A DNA stretch of 9,154 bases from JAGPHI01 sp036641735 (GCA_036641735.1 JAVWEG010000075.1:1-9154), one strand, 5' to 3'. Counted from the first letter of the stretch, positions 1-6,730 are shown. Notes: generated by a model from the sequence alone, not told the origin. Made by a program: numbers and translations.

Positions 1-1060
1 AATAAAATGGAGTGTGTGGGCTGCATAGATAATAAAATGTAAATTGCGAAGTGTTTGGTGCGATTTCTATATTGTCAAACATACTCATAGAGCTTGCAAT
101 TTGCGGTTCCGTGTTGCCAAATTGCGTTACATCCATACTGTGATTGCGAAATGCAGTAGGTGTAAGTACCATAGAAAAGAATGCGCTTGAGTCATTGTTG
201 TGTAATGGCTTGCCGTCGGGAGTAGGCTCGCTTTTAATTCCCATCCAATCAGTATCGCCTATGCCGCGCACGCTATATCCGGCTTTTTCGACAATAGATA
301 CAAGCGGAGAAGCAAATCGTAAGCTTTTATTATAGCTCTCTGTTTTACTTAGGTCTGTTACATAATCAAGCGATAAAATATTTGTGATGATTACATCTGT
401 ATAGCAGTTTTCGTTAAAAGAATTTTCCGATATATTGAACCCGTTATCATTTAAAAACTCATACATTACTTTGTTATCATAATCTAAATAGTTTTGCAAT
501 TGATAAAAGCTTGCATATTCATCAAGAATAATATAATAAATATTAGGTCTGTCCTCTTTCTTTGTTGGGTTCACGTTTGTAAATTCGTCTGATAATTTTG
601 GTGGCATCAGTTTGCTTATTTCCATAACTAAAGAGGTGGATATGTTGATAATAGTTAAAACACCAAACGTTATTGTGAGTAACAGCGCAATTAATTTTTG
701 CAAGTCAGGCTTTTTACTGTTTATTACATATACAAATATGAAAACGCAAAGCAGAGCAATAGGCAAAATATGCCAAATACGTAAATTGAGCGATATTTTA
801 GTGGCGGCTTTAGCCAAATAGCCGTAATTTAGAATTATCAGCCCTATAATAGATGAAAGCAATGCCGATGGCAATGTGCTTTTAAATATTGGATACGCAA
901 GCGCAAAAATCGTATATCCAAGTAGTAATAAAAGTGCTAATGGTAAGATTGGCTCGGATAACGACACTTCTTTTACATTGCGCGCATATAAAAATACAAC
1001 AGGGAAAGCATATACTACAAATACCAGTAAAAACGGTAAAGGTTTTTTAATTTTATCCAT
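1..1060 (-). CDS. Sulfatase-like (alkaline phosphatase superfamily) membrane protein, 3' end outside window
   Basis: The minus-strand frame opens with ATG at 1058-1060, preceded by GGAG (1067-1070), and stays open for 353 codons to the window edge, so the C-terminus is missing. Residues 8-26, 38-59, 63-83, 98-114 and 123-144 are hydrophobic and look like five membrane helices. After residue 170 an extracytoplasmic catalytic domain begins. RPNIYYIILDEYA (171-183) resembles the first metal-binding motif of sulfatase-like enzymes, with Asp180 as ligand. CYTD (219-222) sits where the family has its Thr/Ser nucleophile (Thr221), and SPHTPFY (347-353) matches the later pHpPF motif with His349. Known relatives are membrane hydrolases or transferases acting on sulfate, phosphate or phosphoglycerol head groups, including distant LtaS-type enzymes. 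The substrate cannot be told from sequence. The gene lies 22 nt downstream of prfB and is probably cotranscribed with it. Family assignment is good; exact activity is unknown. Confidence 0.75.
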   Translation of the reverse strand, partial: MDKIKKPLPFLLVFVVYAFPVVFLYARNVKEVSLSEPILPLALLLLLGYTIFALAYPIFKSTLPSALLSSIIGLIILNYGYLAKAATKISLNLRIWHILPIALLCVFIFVYVINSKKPDLQKLIALLLTITFGVLTIINISTSLVMEISKLMPPKLSDEFTNVNPTKKEDRPNIYYIILDEYASFYQLQNYLDYDNKVMYEFLNDNGFNISENSFNENCYTDVIITNILSLDYVTDLSKTESYNKSLRFASPLVSIVEKAGYSVRGIGDTDWMGIKSEPTPDGKPLHNNDSSAFFSMVLTPTAFRNHSMDVTQFGNTEPQIASSMSMFDNIEIAPNTSQFTFYYLCSPHTPFY

Positions 1061-1082
1061 TGAAATCTCCTAGTGCGGATAC

Positions 1083-2222
1083 TTACATATCATCATTTGT
1101 ATCGCTTTTAAGCGTTTTATTGTTAGAAGCTATCAAATAAGCATTGATAAATCCGTCCAAATCGCCGTTCATAACTGCATCTACATTACCGTTTTCGTAG
1201 CCTGTGCGATGGTCTTTTACAAGAGTATAAGGCATAAAAACATAAGAGCGTATTTGGCTGCCCCAAGCGATATCCTTTTGCAAGCCTTTGATATCAGACA
1301 CTTTATCAAGATGTTCACGCTCTTTTATTTGATACAGCTTTGCCGCAAGCATTTTCATACACATATCACGGTTTTGAAATTGGCTTCGTTCGTTTTGGCA
1401 CGATACCACAAGCCCTGTGGGAATATGAATTAAACGCACAGCACTGCTCGTTTTATTAATATGCTGTCCGCCTGCACCGGACGAGCGAAACACTTCCATT
1501 TTGATGTCCTCGGGACGGATATCTACCGTCATATCAGCATCTAGCTCAGGCATTACTTCCAGTGAAGCAAAGCTTGTGTGGCGCCTACCTGACGAATCAA
1601 AAGGGGATATGCGCACTAAACGGTGTACGCCGTTTTCACTGTGCAAAAATCCAAATGCGTTATGTCCTTCTACTAATATAGATACGCTTTTTATCCCTGC
1701 TTCATCGCCGTCAAGATAATCAAGTACCTTTACATTAAAGCCGTGAGCGGTAGAAAAGCGTGTGTACATACGGTACAGCATCTCTACCCAGTCCTGCGCT
1801 TCGGTGCCGCCTGCTCCTGCGTGAAAGGTGAGTATAGCATTGTTTTTATCGTATTCTCCGCGCAGCAATGTTACCAGCCGCAGCTCGCTTACTTCGCGGC
1901 ATACATCTTCTACGCATTGCTGAGCCTCTACCAAAAGCTCGTCGTTACAAGGATCTTCAGCACAAAGCTCCAGCATTGTTTGCGCATCGGCATATCCTTG
2001 TGTTAGCTTATCATATAGCTCTATTTTATCTTTAAGCGCTCCCATTTGAGCAAATACGGCATTTTGGTCTTGATTACCTGCGTAAAACTCGGGCGATGCA
2101 CTTGTCATTTCAAGCTCGTCTAATCGATTTTTACTTTTATCTATATCCAGTGCAATAAAAAGCTGCGACACCTCATCTTTTTGTGCATCAAGAGTGCGCT
2201 TCACTTCATCTAAAATTAACAT
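1083..2222 (-). CDS. prfB: Peptide chain release factor 2 (RF2)
   Basis: This 379-residue protein recognises UGA and UAA in the ribosomal A site and triggers peptide release. The codon-recognition motif SPF is at 206-208 and the catalytic GGQ is at 251-253 within SSGAGGQHINKTSSAVR; both lie within one residue of their places in E. coli RF2. The N-terminal helical domain is followed by the usual GAGGTEAQDW segment. The start ATG (2220-2222) has GAGG five bases upstream (2228-2231), and a strong promoter lies about 50 bases upstream. Length is slightly above the usual 365-372 because of a polar C-terminal tail (NNKTLKSDTNDDM). Many bacterial prfB genes need a +1 frameshift at an in-frame UGA near codon 26. 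Here codons 25-26 read CTG GAT (Leu-Asp) in one continuous frame, so that control is absent. The sulfatase-like gene follows after 22 nt. Identity is certain. Confidence 0.97.
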   Translation of the reverse strand: MLILDEVKRTLDAQKDEVSQLFIALDIDKSKNRLDELEMTSASPEFYAGNQDQNAVFAQMGALKDKIELYDKLTQGYADAQTMLELCAEDPCNDELLVEAQQCVEDVCREVSELRLVTLLRGEYDKNNAILTFHAGAGGTEAQDWVEMLYRMYTRFSTAHGFNVKVLDYLDGDEAGIKSVSILVEGHNAFGFLHSENGVHRLVRISPFDSSGRRHTSFASLEVMPELDADMTVDIRPEDIKMEVFRSSGAGGQHINKTSSAVRLIHIPTGLVVSCQNERSQFQNRDMCMKMLAAKLYQIKEREHLDKVSDIKGLQKDIAWGSQIRSYVFMPYTLVKDHRTGYENGNVDAVMNGDLDGFINAYLIASNNKTLKSDTNDDM

Positions 2223-2271
2223 CTATACCTCACATTATTTTGTAAAATTCATAATTTAGCCTTACTTATTT

Positions 2272-2300
2272 ATTATAATTGACTATTACGCAGATGTAAA
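2272..2300 (-). promoter_or_regulatory. Sigma-A type promoter for the prfB operon
   Basis: On the minus strand a -35 box TTTACA (2295-2300) and a perfect -10 box TATAAT (2272-2277) are separated by 17 bases. Transcription would start near 2265, giving a leader of about 43 bases before the prfB ATG. It matches the housekeeping sigma factor consensus and sits in the divergent gap before the zinc-finger gene. Confidence 0.75.
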
Positions 2301-2379
2301 GACAAGTTTTTTATATAAAGCTTTGCTTTTTTTACTTATTTGCGTTAAACTATACTTATATATGTTCTTGGAGGATAAA

Positions 2380-3318
2380 ATGTTTAATTATAAAGACAGC
2401 GAATGTTCAGTATGTAAAAAACCGCTTAAAGAATCGGACGATATAGTGGTATGTCCCGAATGTGGCGCACCATATCATCGTGAATGTTATGCAAAAGAAG
2501 GCGCGTGTGTACACGAAGCACAGCACGCAGGTGGGTTTGTATATAAGCAAGACAAGCATAGTACAGATAAACCCGATATGCAATGCCCTAATTGCAATGC
2601 TAAAAATTCCAGTGAAAATATTTTTTGCGAGAGCTGCGGTAAGCCGCTGCACGCAAGCACAGCAATACAAAACAAAGCCGCTGTTACAGATAGTATGCCG
2701 CCGCCAAGCTATATGGGTATGCCTATAGTTAATCCGTCTGAAGAAATAGACGGCGTACCGGCGACAGAATGGGCAGAATACATTGGCAATTCAGCACCGT
2801 ATTATTTGTATCAATTTAAAAATATGGACATACAGCACCGCAAAACGAGTATTTGCTGGAGTGCTGTACTGTTTGCACCACTTTATTTTACATACCGTAA
2901 GGTGTGGAGCTGGTGCGCGGTATCTTGGGCGGTATTTATCGCGGCACAAATACCATCGATGTTGTTTTTAATGGAAAAACTGGAAAGCCCGTACGCACTG
3001 GGAATTGATCAAAACTTTTTAATCAATCTTAACAACGTAGCTTCTTTGCTATTAACGCTTACGGAAATAGCGTTTGGGTTGTTCGGAATATATTTATATC
3101 GTAAATCCGTGGGTAAGCATTTGCGTAAAATGCACGCAAAAGCTACAAGCACCGAAGAATTTCACCAAAAACTAACAAAAGCTAAAGGCCCTAGCGTAAT
3201 TGCGGTAGTAGCCGCTGTGCTTGCCTTTAGTGCAATAATGTATATGGTGATGAATTCTCTGCTCGGGCCCGATAGTATAAATGCCTTTGTAAACAGCTAT
3301 ATGAATATGACTGTTTAA
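2380..3318 (+). CDS. Zinc-finger membrane protein: Prok-RING-like + zinc ribbon + DUF2628-like helices
   Basis: The 312-residue start is set by GGAGG at 2370-2374, five bases before ATG 2380; an upstream TTG at 2323 lies in frame but has no binding site. Residues 9-45 hold C9, C12, C25, C28, H33, C36, C43 and H45, with CPECGAPYHREC at the centre, which resembles prokaryotic RING finger family 1. A second zinc site follows: C69xxC72...C83xxC86, a classic zinc ribbon. After a Pro/Met-rich linker (about 98-115) comes a membrane part with hydrophobic stretches near 155-200, 220-245 and 280-300. Its WSAVLFAPLYFTYRKVW segment resembles DUF2628 proteins. The cytoplasmic zinc modules probably bind protein or nucleic acid, but no function is established for this architecture. 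The gene is divergent from prfB and 28 nt upstream of galU, likely one transcript. I found no clear promoter for it; TATACT at 2351-2356 lacks a good -35. Confidence 0.8.
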   Translation: MFNYKDSECSVCKKPLKESDDIVVCPECGAPYHRECYAKEGACVHEAQHAGGFVYKQDKHSTDKPDMQCPNCNAKNSSENIFCESCGKPLHASTAIQNKAAVTDSMPPPSYMGMPIVNPSEEIDGVPATEWAEYIGNSAPYYLYQFKNMDIQHRKTSICWSAVLFAPLYFTYRKVWSWCAVSWAVFIAAQIPSMLFLMEKLESPYALGIDQNFLINLNNVASLLLTLTEIAFGLFGIYLYRKSVGKHLRKMHAKATSTEEFHQKLTKAKGPSVIAVVAAVLAFSAIMYMVMNSLLGPDSINAFVNSYMNMTV

Positions 3319-3346
3319 TAGGATAAATTTTAAAGGAGACAATTTT

Positions 3347-4219
3347 ATGCAAAAAATACGTAAAGCCGTAATCCCTGCTGCCGGTCTTGGCACGCGCGTG
3401 CTGCCTGCTACTAAGGCTATGCCAAAAGAGATGCTGCCAATCGTAGACAAGCCTGCAATACAATATATTGTAGAGGAGGCTGTAGCTGCCGGCATAGAAG
3501 AGATACTCATTATCACAGGCCGCAACAAAAGCGTAATAGAAGACCATTTTGACCGTGCGCCTGAGCTTGAGGCATCGCTTACACGTCCGGGCAAGGAAAG
3601 CTTGCTTGACGATTGTATGAATATTGCAAACCTTGCAGATATTTTTTATTTGCGCCAAAAGGAAACAAAAGGTCTTGGACACGCAATATTAAAAGCAAAG
3701 CCGTTTACAGGTAACGAGCCGTTTGTAGTGCTGTACGGTGATGATGTAATAATGGGCAAAGATCCTGTAGCGGCGCAGCTTATGCGCGCGTATGAGCAAT
3801 ATGGCAAATGCGCTGTGGGCATAAAGCAAGTACCGCCTGAGGATATAGTAAAATATTCTTCAATGAAGCTTAACGCACTGCAAGACAATTACTATAATAT
3901 TACAGATATGATAGAAAAACCGCCTAAAGGTAAAGAATTTAGCTTGTTTTCAATATTGGGACGTTGCTTGCTCACACCCGAAATTTACGATATATTAGAA
4001 AACACAGCTCCCGGTGCAGGCGGAGAAATACAGCTTACAGATGCAATGGCGGTAATGGCACGCAGCGCAGGAATAACGGGTGTAGACTTTAGCGGCACGC
4101 GCTACGATATGGGTAATAAGCTTGGTGTAATGAAAGCGCAGGTAGAAACAGCGCTTTGCCATAAAGAAATAGGCGCTGATTTTAAAGAATATCTAAAAGA
4201 AATAGCCAAGACATTATAA
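3347..4219 (+). CDS. galU: UTP--glucose-1-phosphate uridylyltransferase
   Basis: This 290-residue cytoplasmic enzyme makes UDP-glucose from UTP and glucose-1-phosphate, supplying glycolipid, teichoic acid and polysaccharide synthesis. The nucleotide-binding signature is at residues 10-31: PAAGLGTRVLPATKAMPKEM followed by LP, with Arg17 and Lys27 in place. ITGRNKSVIEDHFD follows, then YGDD, the EKP segment (MIEKPPKGKEFS), GAGGEIQLTDAM and the closing RYDMGNKLG. All are GalU hallmarks, and the length is typical. AAAGGAG (3332-3338) lies eight bases before the ATG. The gene is 28 nt downstream of the zinc-finger gene and has no obvious terminator before the rpsF promoter, so some read-through into the ribosomal operon is possible. 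A paralog such as GtaB/YngB or a glucose-1-phosphate thymidylyltransferase is much less likely given the GalU-specific motifs. Confidence 0.95.
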   Translation: MQKIRKAVIPAAGLGTRVLPATKAMPKEMLPIVDKPAIQYIVEEAVAAGIEEILIITGRNKSVIEDHFDRAPELEASLTRPGKESLLDDCMNIANLADIFYLRQKETKGLGHAILKAKPFTGNEPFVVLYGDDVIMGKDPVAAQLMRAYEQYGKCAVGIKQVPPEDIVKYSSMKLNALQDNYYNITDMIEKPPKGKEFSLFSILGRCLLTPEIYDILENTAPGAGGEIQLTDAMAVMARSAGITGVDFSGTRYDMGNKLGVMKAQVETALCHKEIGADFKEYLKEIAKTL

Positions 4220-4229
4220 AACTAAAAGC

Positions 4230-4259
4230 TTGACAATAGCGATATAAATGCGCTATAAT
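4230..4259 (+). promoter_or_regulatory. Consensus sigma-A promoter of rpsF-ssb-rpsR
   Basis: A perfect -35 box TTGACA (4230-4235) and a perfect -10 box TATAAT (4254-4259) are separated by 18 bases. The start point would be near 4265-4267, leaving a leader of roughly 67 bases before rpsF. The boxes begin 11 bases after the galU stop. Confidence 0.85.
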
Positions 4260-4264
4260 AAAGT

Positions 4265-4314
4265 GCTGCTCTATATGGAGCGGTAATCCTTGCCCTGAAA
4301 AGGGCCATAAGTCC
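4265..4314 (+). promoter_or_regulatory. Structured rpsF leader, candidate S6:S18 autoregulatory element
   Basis: Two hairpins fill the leader. The first pairs GCTGCTC (4265-4271) with GAGCGGT (4278-4284), seven pairs including G-U. The second pairs GCCCT (4292-4296) with AGGGC (4301-4305) around a GAAA tetraloop. It can extend by CTT (4289-4291) with AAG (4309-4311), leaving a three-base bulge CAT (4306-4308). A leader RNA that binds the S6:S18 complex is established for rpsF operons in many bacteria, and the position fits. The conserved CCG trinucleotide I associate with that motif is not obvious here, so the match is inferred from position and overall shape rather than from sequence. Confidence 0.5.
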
Positions 4315-4332
4315 AAAAGGAGGTGTACAGAA

Positions 4333-4617
4333 ATGAATAAATATGAAACAATGCTTATCACCACAGCTACTATTGATGAAGAGGCTTCCGCCGCGCTTAT
4401 CGGCAAGTTTAAGGCTCTTATAGAGGCGAATGGTACAATCGATTCTGTTGACGATTGGGGCAAGCGCAGGCTTGCATATCCTATCAACGACGAGCAAGAC
4501 GGCGTATACACACTAGTGAAGTTCACAAGCACAGCGGATTTCCCTGCAGAGCTAGACCGTGTTTACAAGATTACTGAGGGCGTTTTACGCTCTATGATTA
4601 TCGCGTTAGCCGAATAG
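4333..4617 (+). CDS. rpsF: 30S ribosomal protein S6
   Basis: This 94-residue protein binds S18 and helix 22-23 of 16S rRNA in the small-subunit platform. It begins MNKYETMLI, has the family's GTIDSVDDWGKRRLAYPIND core (residues about 34-53) and ends with the EGVLRSMI segment. Length is normal for short S6 proteins without an acidic tail. AGGAGGTG (4318-4325) precedes the ATG by seven bases and is the strongest ribosome binding site in the window. It is first in the rpsF-ssb-rpsR operon, conserved across Firmicutes and beyond. Confidence 0.96.
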   Translation: MNKYETMLITTATIDEEASAALIGKFKALIEANGTIDSVDDWGKRRLAYPINDEQDGVYTLVKFTSTADFPAELDRVYKITEGVLRSMIIALAE

Positions 4618-4627
4618 GAGACATAAG

Positions 4628-5089
4628 ATGCTTAATGTTGTAGCTTTAATGGGGCGCTTAGTAAGAGACCCCGAGCTGAAAACTACGCAAAGCGGCTTAT
4701 CGGTATGTTCGTTTACTATCGCATGCGACCGTAGCTATGCTAAGGCAGGCGAGGAACGTAAAGCAGATTTTATCGATATTGTTGTTTGGCGTCAGACAGC
4801 AGAGTTCGTATGCAAATATTTTCATAAAGGCAGCTTGATAGCCGTTGACGGCTCTATTCAAACGCGCAATTATGAGGACAAAAGCGGTAACAAGCGTACT
4901 GCCGTGGAAATAGTGGCTACTAATTGCCACTTTGCCGACAGTAAAGGCTCTGCACCCGCAGGCGGCAATCAAGGCTTTGCCTCTGCTGCGCCGGCTGCAC
5001 GTGCTATACCTTCTGCTCCCGAGAGCTTTTCTCAAGGCGCAGTAGATGATTTCGCCGTTGTAGACGAAAACGAAGATTTACCATTCTAG
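4628..5089 (+). CDS. ssb: Single-stranded DNA-binding protein
   Basis: The 153-residue protein coats single-stranded DNA during replication, repair and recombination and recruits partner enzymes. The OB-fold spans about residues 1-105: MLNVVALMGRLVRDPEL at the start, then FTIACDRSY, DFIDIVVWRQTAEF and VDGSIQTRNYEDKSGNKR. A flexible Ala/Gly/Pro/Ser-rich linker follows (about 110-140). The protein ends in the acidic tip DENEDLPF that docks partner proteins such as RecG, PriA and exonucleases in characterised SSBs. GGAG at 4617-4620 overlaps the rpsF TAG stop and lies seven bases before the ATG, so translation is probably coupled to rpsF. The intact tip marks this as the main chromosomal SSB rather than a tipless ssbB-type paralog. 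Confidence 0.96.
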   Translation: MLNVVALMGRLVRDPELKTTQSGLSVCSFTIACDRSYAKAGEERKADFIDIVVWRQTAEFVCKYFHKGSLIAVDGSIQTRNYEDKSGNKRTAVEIVATNCHFADSKGSAPAGGNQGFASAAPAARAIPSAPESFSQGAVDDFAVVDENEDLPF

Positions 5090-5118
5090 TAACATAAATC
5101 TATAAGGAGGATTTAACA

Positions 5119-5382
5119 ATGCCTTTTGACAGAGATCGTAAGGATTCCAATGCCGGTGGCCGTCCTGTACGTCGCGCACGTAAAAAAGTATGTAGCTTTT
5201 GTGTAGACCGTATAGACAATATCGACTATAAGGATATTCCTCGCCTACGCAAGTACATTAGCGAACGTGCCAAGATTATTCCACGTCGTGTTACAGGTAC
5301 TTGTGCTGCTCATCAGCGTGAGCTGACTATTGCCATTAAGAGAGCGCGCCACGTAGCGTTGCTGCCTTATGTAAGCGATTAA
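5119..5382 (+). CDS. rpsR: 30S ribosomal protein S18, zinc-binding form
   Basis: This 87-residue protein pairs with S6 in the 30S platform. The family core is clear: DYKDIPRLRKYISERAKIIP, RRVTGTCAAHQRELTIAIKRARH and the ending ALLPYVSD. It carries C25, C28, C62 and H65, a CxxC...CxxH zinc site. It is therefore a C+ S18; the B. subtilis version as I recall it lacks these ligands. AAGGAGG (5104-5110) lies eight bases before the ATG. It is the last gene of the operon, followed within 13 bases by a strong terminator. Confidence 0.96.
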   Translation: MPFDRDRKDSNAGGRPVRRARKKVCSFCVDRIDNIDYKDIPRLRKYISERAKIIPRRVTGTCAAHQRELTIAIKRARHVALLPYVSD

Positions 5383-5392
5383 TTTTAAATAT

Positions 5393-5434
5393 AAAGCGCC
5401 CATACATTGATTTTGCAATGTATGGGCGCTTTTT
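5393..5434 (+). terminator. Strong intrinsic terminator after rpsR
   Basis: A perfect 15-bp stem pairs AGCGCCCATACATTG (5395-5409) with CAATGTATGGGCGCT (5416-5430) around a six-base loop, followed by TTTT. The flanking AA/TT pairs extend the stem. On the minus strand the stem is followed by TTATATTT, a weaker tract, so it may also stop transcripts from the convergent acyltransferase gene. Confidence 0.9.
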
Positions 5435-5463
5435 GCGTTATGCTATAAAGAGCTTTTGAAATT

Positions 5464-5488
5464 GAACGCTTGTTATATAGCAAGCTTC
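5464..5488. repeat. Small inverted repeat in the convergent gap
   Basis: GAACGCTTG (5464-5472) and CAAGCTTC (5481-5488) can pair as GCTTG/CAAGC plus GAA/TTC with one bulged base. There is no T tract on either strand, so it is not a convincing terminator. It overlaps the TGA that ends the hydrophobic minus-strand frame. The rest of 5435-5575 shows no other structure beyond that frame. Confidence 0.3.
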
Positions 5489-5578
5489 ACTTATTATTGT
5501 CCTTGTACACAATCTTTTGTAAAGCTGTATACAGCAAAAACGAGGCTGTAAGTAGTACAATCAAAAGTAAAATTGCTA
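5487..5578 (-). other. Hydrophobic -1 frame beyond the acyltransferase stop (possible C-terminal membrane helix)
   Basis: In the -1 frame relative to the acyltransferase gene, reading continues across its TAG (5576-5578) to a TGA at 5487-5489. It encodes IAILLLIVLLTASFLLY, then TALQKIVYKDNNK: a hydrophobic run of membrane-helix length with a polar, Lys-containing tail. There is no ATG or Shine-Dalgarno in the frame; the only candidate start is a TTG at 5562-5564. There is also no classical slippery heptamer at the overlap. It could be a frameshifted extension, a tiny membrane peptide, decayed sequence or chance, since T-rich DNA readily encodes hydrophobic residues. The acyltransferase already ends as its family normally does, which weakens the extension idea. 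Confidence 0.3.
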
Positions 5579-6667
5579 TAACAATATAGCACCGCCTGCT
5601 TCGTACAGCTCTTTGCCTTGCAGCAAATGCTGATGCATCTTTTTGGCAAGTGAGGTTTGCGGCACTACATTATGCAGGTCATCAGAAGTGTAATCTACGT
5701 TAAACACAAAGCGACCGCCGCTATAACAAACGTTATATAAAGGAAAATGCGTAAATTTTGCGCTGAATTTTGCTAAATTACCGTCTTGCTTCATAATGGA
5801 TTTTTGCTCTGCATCAAGTATCCAGCTACAGCACATACCCACAGTACACGGGTAATTAAGCTTAGTGAAAAACTGTTTTGCCTCACTTAACGATGACTCT
5901 ACAGCCGACATAGATAAATCGGTGTTCTTTGGAATATGCACAAAAAGTATTGGCATACCGCAAGCGGTAATAAGCTTTGCTTCGTTTATGTTTAGCTCTA
6001 TCTTTTCTTGTGTAATTATTGCGGCTTCGTCATTTACCTTGTTTGCGATAATGCAATTATCGCGCTCATAAAGCTCCGTGGTAAAAGCAATATCATTGTG
6101 CGTTCCATTTGTGCCATATAAATGCCCGTCGGCACTTATATTAAGCCCCTGCTGTGGTACAACCACAAGCTTACCTCGATACATATAAATATAATATGGC
6201 ATACGGTTTGTGCGCATTTGATATTGTAAAGAGCCTATCTCAAACAAATTACCTGCAAAAGTGTGTACCGCCCACGAAAACTCATTTATTCCATAAGCGC
6301 CGTTATGGGTGATAGCGTAATTATCTATCCATCTGCCTACATCGCCAAGTGATGCACGAGCCACGCTGTCGCTTGCACCTATGCGGCGATAATAAGCTAA
6401 TGCTTCAGGCAAAAGCGCACCCAAAGCACACACGGCATATATATCTGCTTGTGCTTGTGATGTTTTGGATATAGATGAAACTATTTCGTTAAGTACTCCG
6501 CTGCCTTGCTCGGAAAAATGGTTATTAATAAGCGCGTAGCGTAATTGTTGCTGTAATAATGAAATATCCTTACGCCCGTTATATGCTTGCCATACCTTTT
6601 GTGCTTCGTTGCAAAACTCGTCTTTTAAATTAAATATTTCGCTGCAAAGTTGCATATTAAGCTGCAT
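5576..6667 (-). CDS. Acyltransferase-domain protein (DUF5596/NAT_N plus GNAT-like C-terminal domain)
   Basis: The 363-residue start is set by AGGAG (6677-6681) nine bases before ATG 6665-6667. An N-terminal helical domain (about 1-135) carries ALLPEALAYYRRIGAS, then LGDVGRWIDNY and FEIGSLQYQM. I recognise these as typical of proteins annotated as acyltransferase N-terminal (DUF5596). The C-terminal half has PILFVHIPKN (about 242-251), then AKQFFTKLNYPCTVGMCCSWILD and NLAKFSAKFTHF. This fits the GNAT-like C-terminal domain, where the usual hallmark is CHSWLLD; here His is replaced by Cys (CCSWILD). It ends HQHLLQGKELYEAGGAILL, close to the family's usual ending. The substrate is unknown and I know of no characterised member. 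It is convergent with rpsR and transcribed alone. No signal peptide is visible, so it is likely cytoplasmic. Confidence 0.7.
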   Translation of the reverse strand: MQLNMQLCSEIFNLKDEFCNEAQKVWQAYNGRKDISLLQQQLRYALINNHFSEQGSGVLNEIVSSISKTSQAQADIYAVCALGALLPEALAYYRRIGASDSVARASLGDVGRWIDNYAITHNGAYGINEFSWAVHTFAGNLFEIGSLQYQMRTNRMPYYIYMYRGKLVVVPQQGLNISADGHLYGTNGTHNDIAFTTELYERDNCIIANKVNDEAAIITQEKIELNINEAKLITACGMPILFVHIPKNTDLSMSAVESSLSEAKQFFTKLNYPCTVGMCCSWILDAEQKSIMKQDGNLAKFSAKFTHFPLYNVCYSGGRFVFNVDYTSDDLHNVVPQTSLAKKMHQHLLQGKELYEAGGAILL

Positions 6668-6701
6668 ATTTTATCTCTCCTAAAATCGTATATTTTACTT
6701 T

Positions 6702-6730
6702 ATAATAACACATTTTGTAATAAATTACAA
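6702..6730 (-). promoter_or_regulatory. Likely promoter of the acyltransferase gene
   Basis: On the minus strand TTGTAA (6725-6730) and TATTAT (6702-6707) lie 17 bases apart, matching 4/6 and 5/6 of the sigma-A boxes. Transcription would begin near 6695, with a short leader before the AGGAG at 6677-6681. The -35 box lies inside one arm of a perfect inverted repeat. Confidence 0.5.

Noticed and set aside
144..1073. Three short plus-strand open frames (144-335, 612-821, 876-1073)
   Set aside because: They lie opposite the sulfatase-like gene, whose minus-strand frame has a good start, binding site and recognisable motifs. None has a ribosome binding site or familiar protein features.
2328..2356. 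Plus-strand promoter with TATACT before the zinc-finger gene
   Set aside because: The -10 is acceptable, but no -35 box lies at 16-18 bases; only T-rich sequence is present.
2323..2379. Upstream TTG start for the zinc-finger gene
   Set aside because: It has no binding site and adds a non-homologous hydrophobic leader; ATG 2380 has GGAGG at ideal spacing.
3172..3682. Minus-strand frames of 140 and 151 codons opposite galU
   Set aside because: They are antisense to highly conserved galU sequence, have no binding sites and have low-complexity, non-protein-like composition.
4292..4305. GCCCT-GAAA-AGGGC hairpin as a galU terminator
   Set aside because: No T tract follows, and it lies downstream of the rpsF promoter, so it belongs to the rpsF leader.
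6701..6706. Plus-strand TATAAT as a promoter for the surface-protein gene
   Set aside because: There is no -35 box at suitable spacing, and the start lies far from a usable ribosome binding site. On the other strand the overlapping bases form the better-supported acyltransferase promoter.
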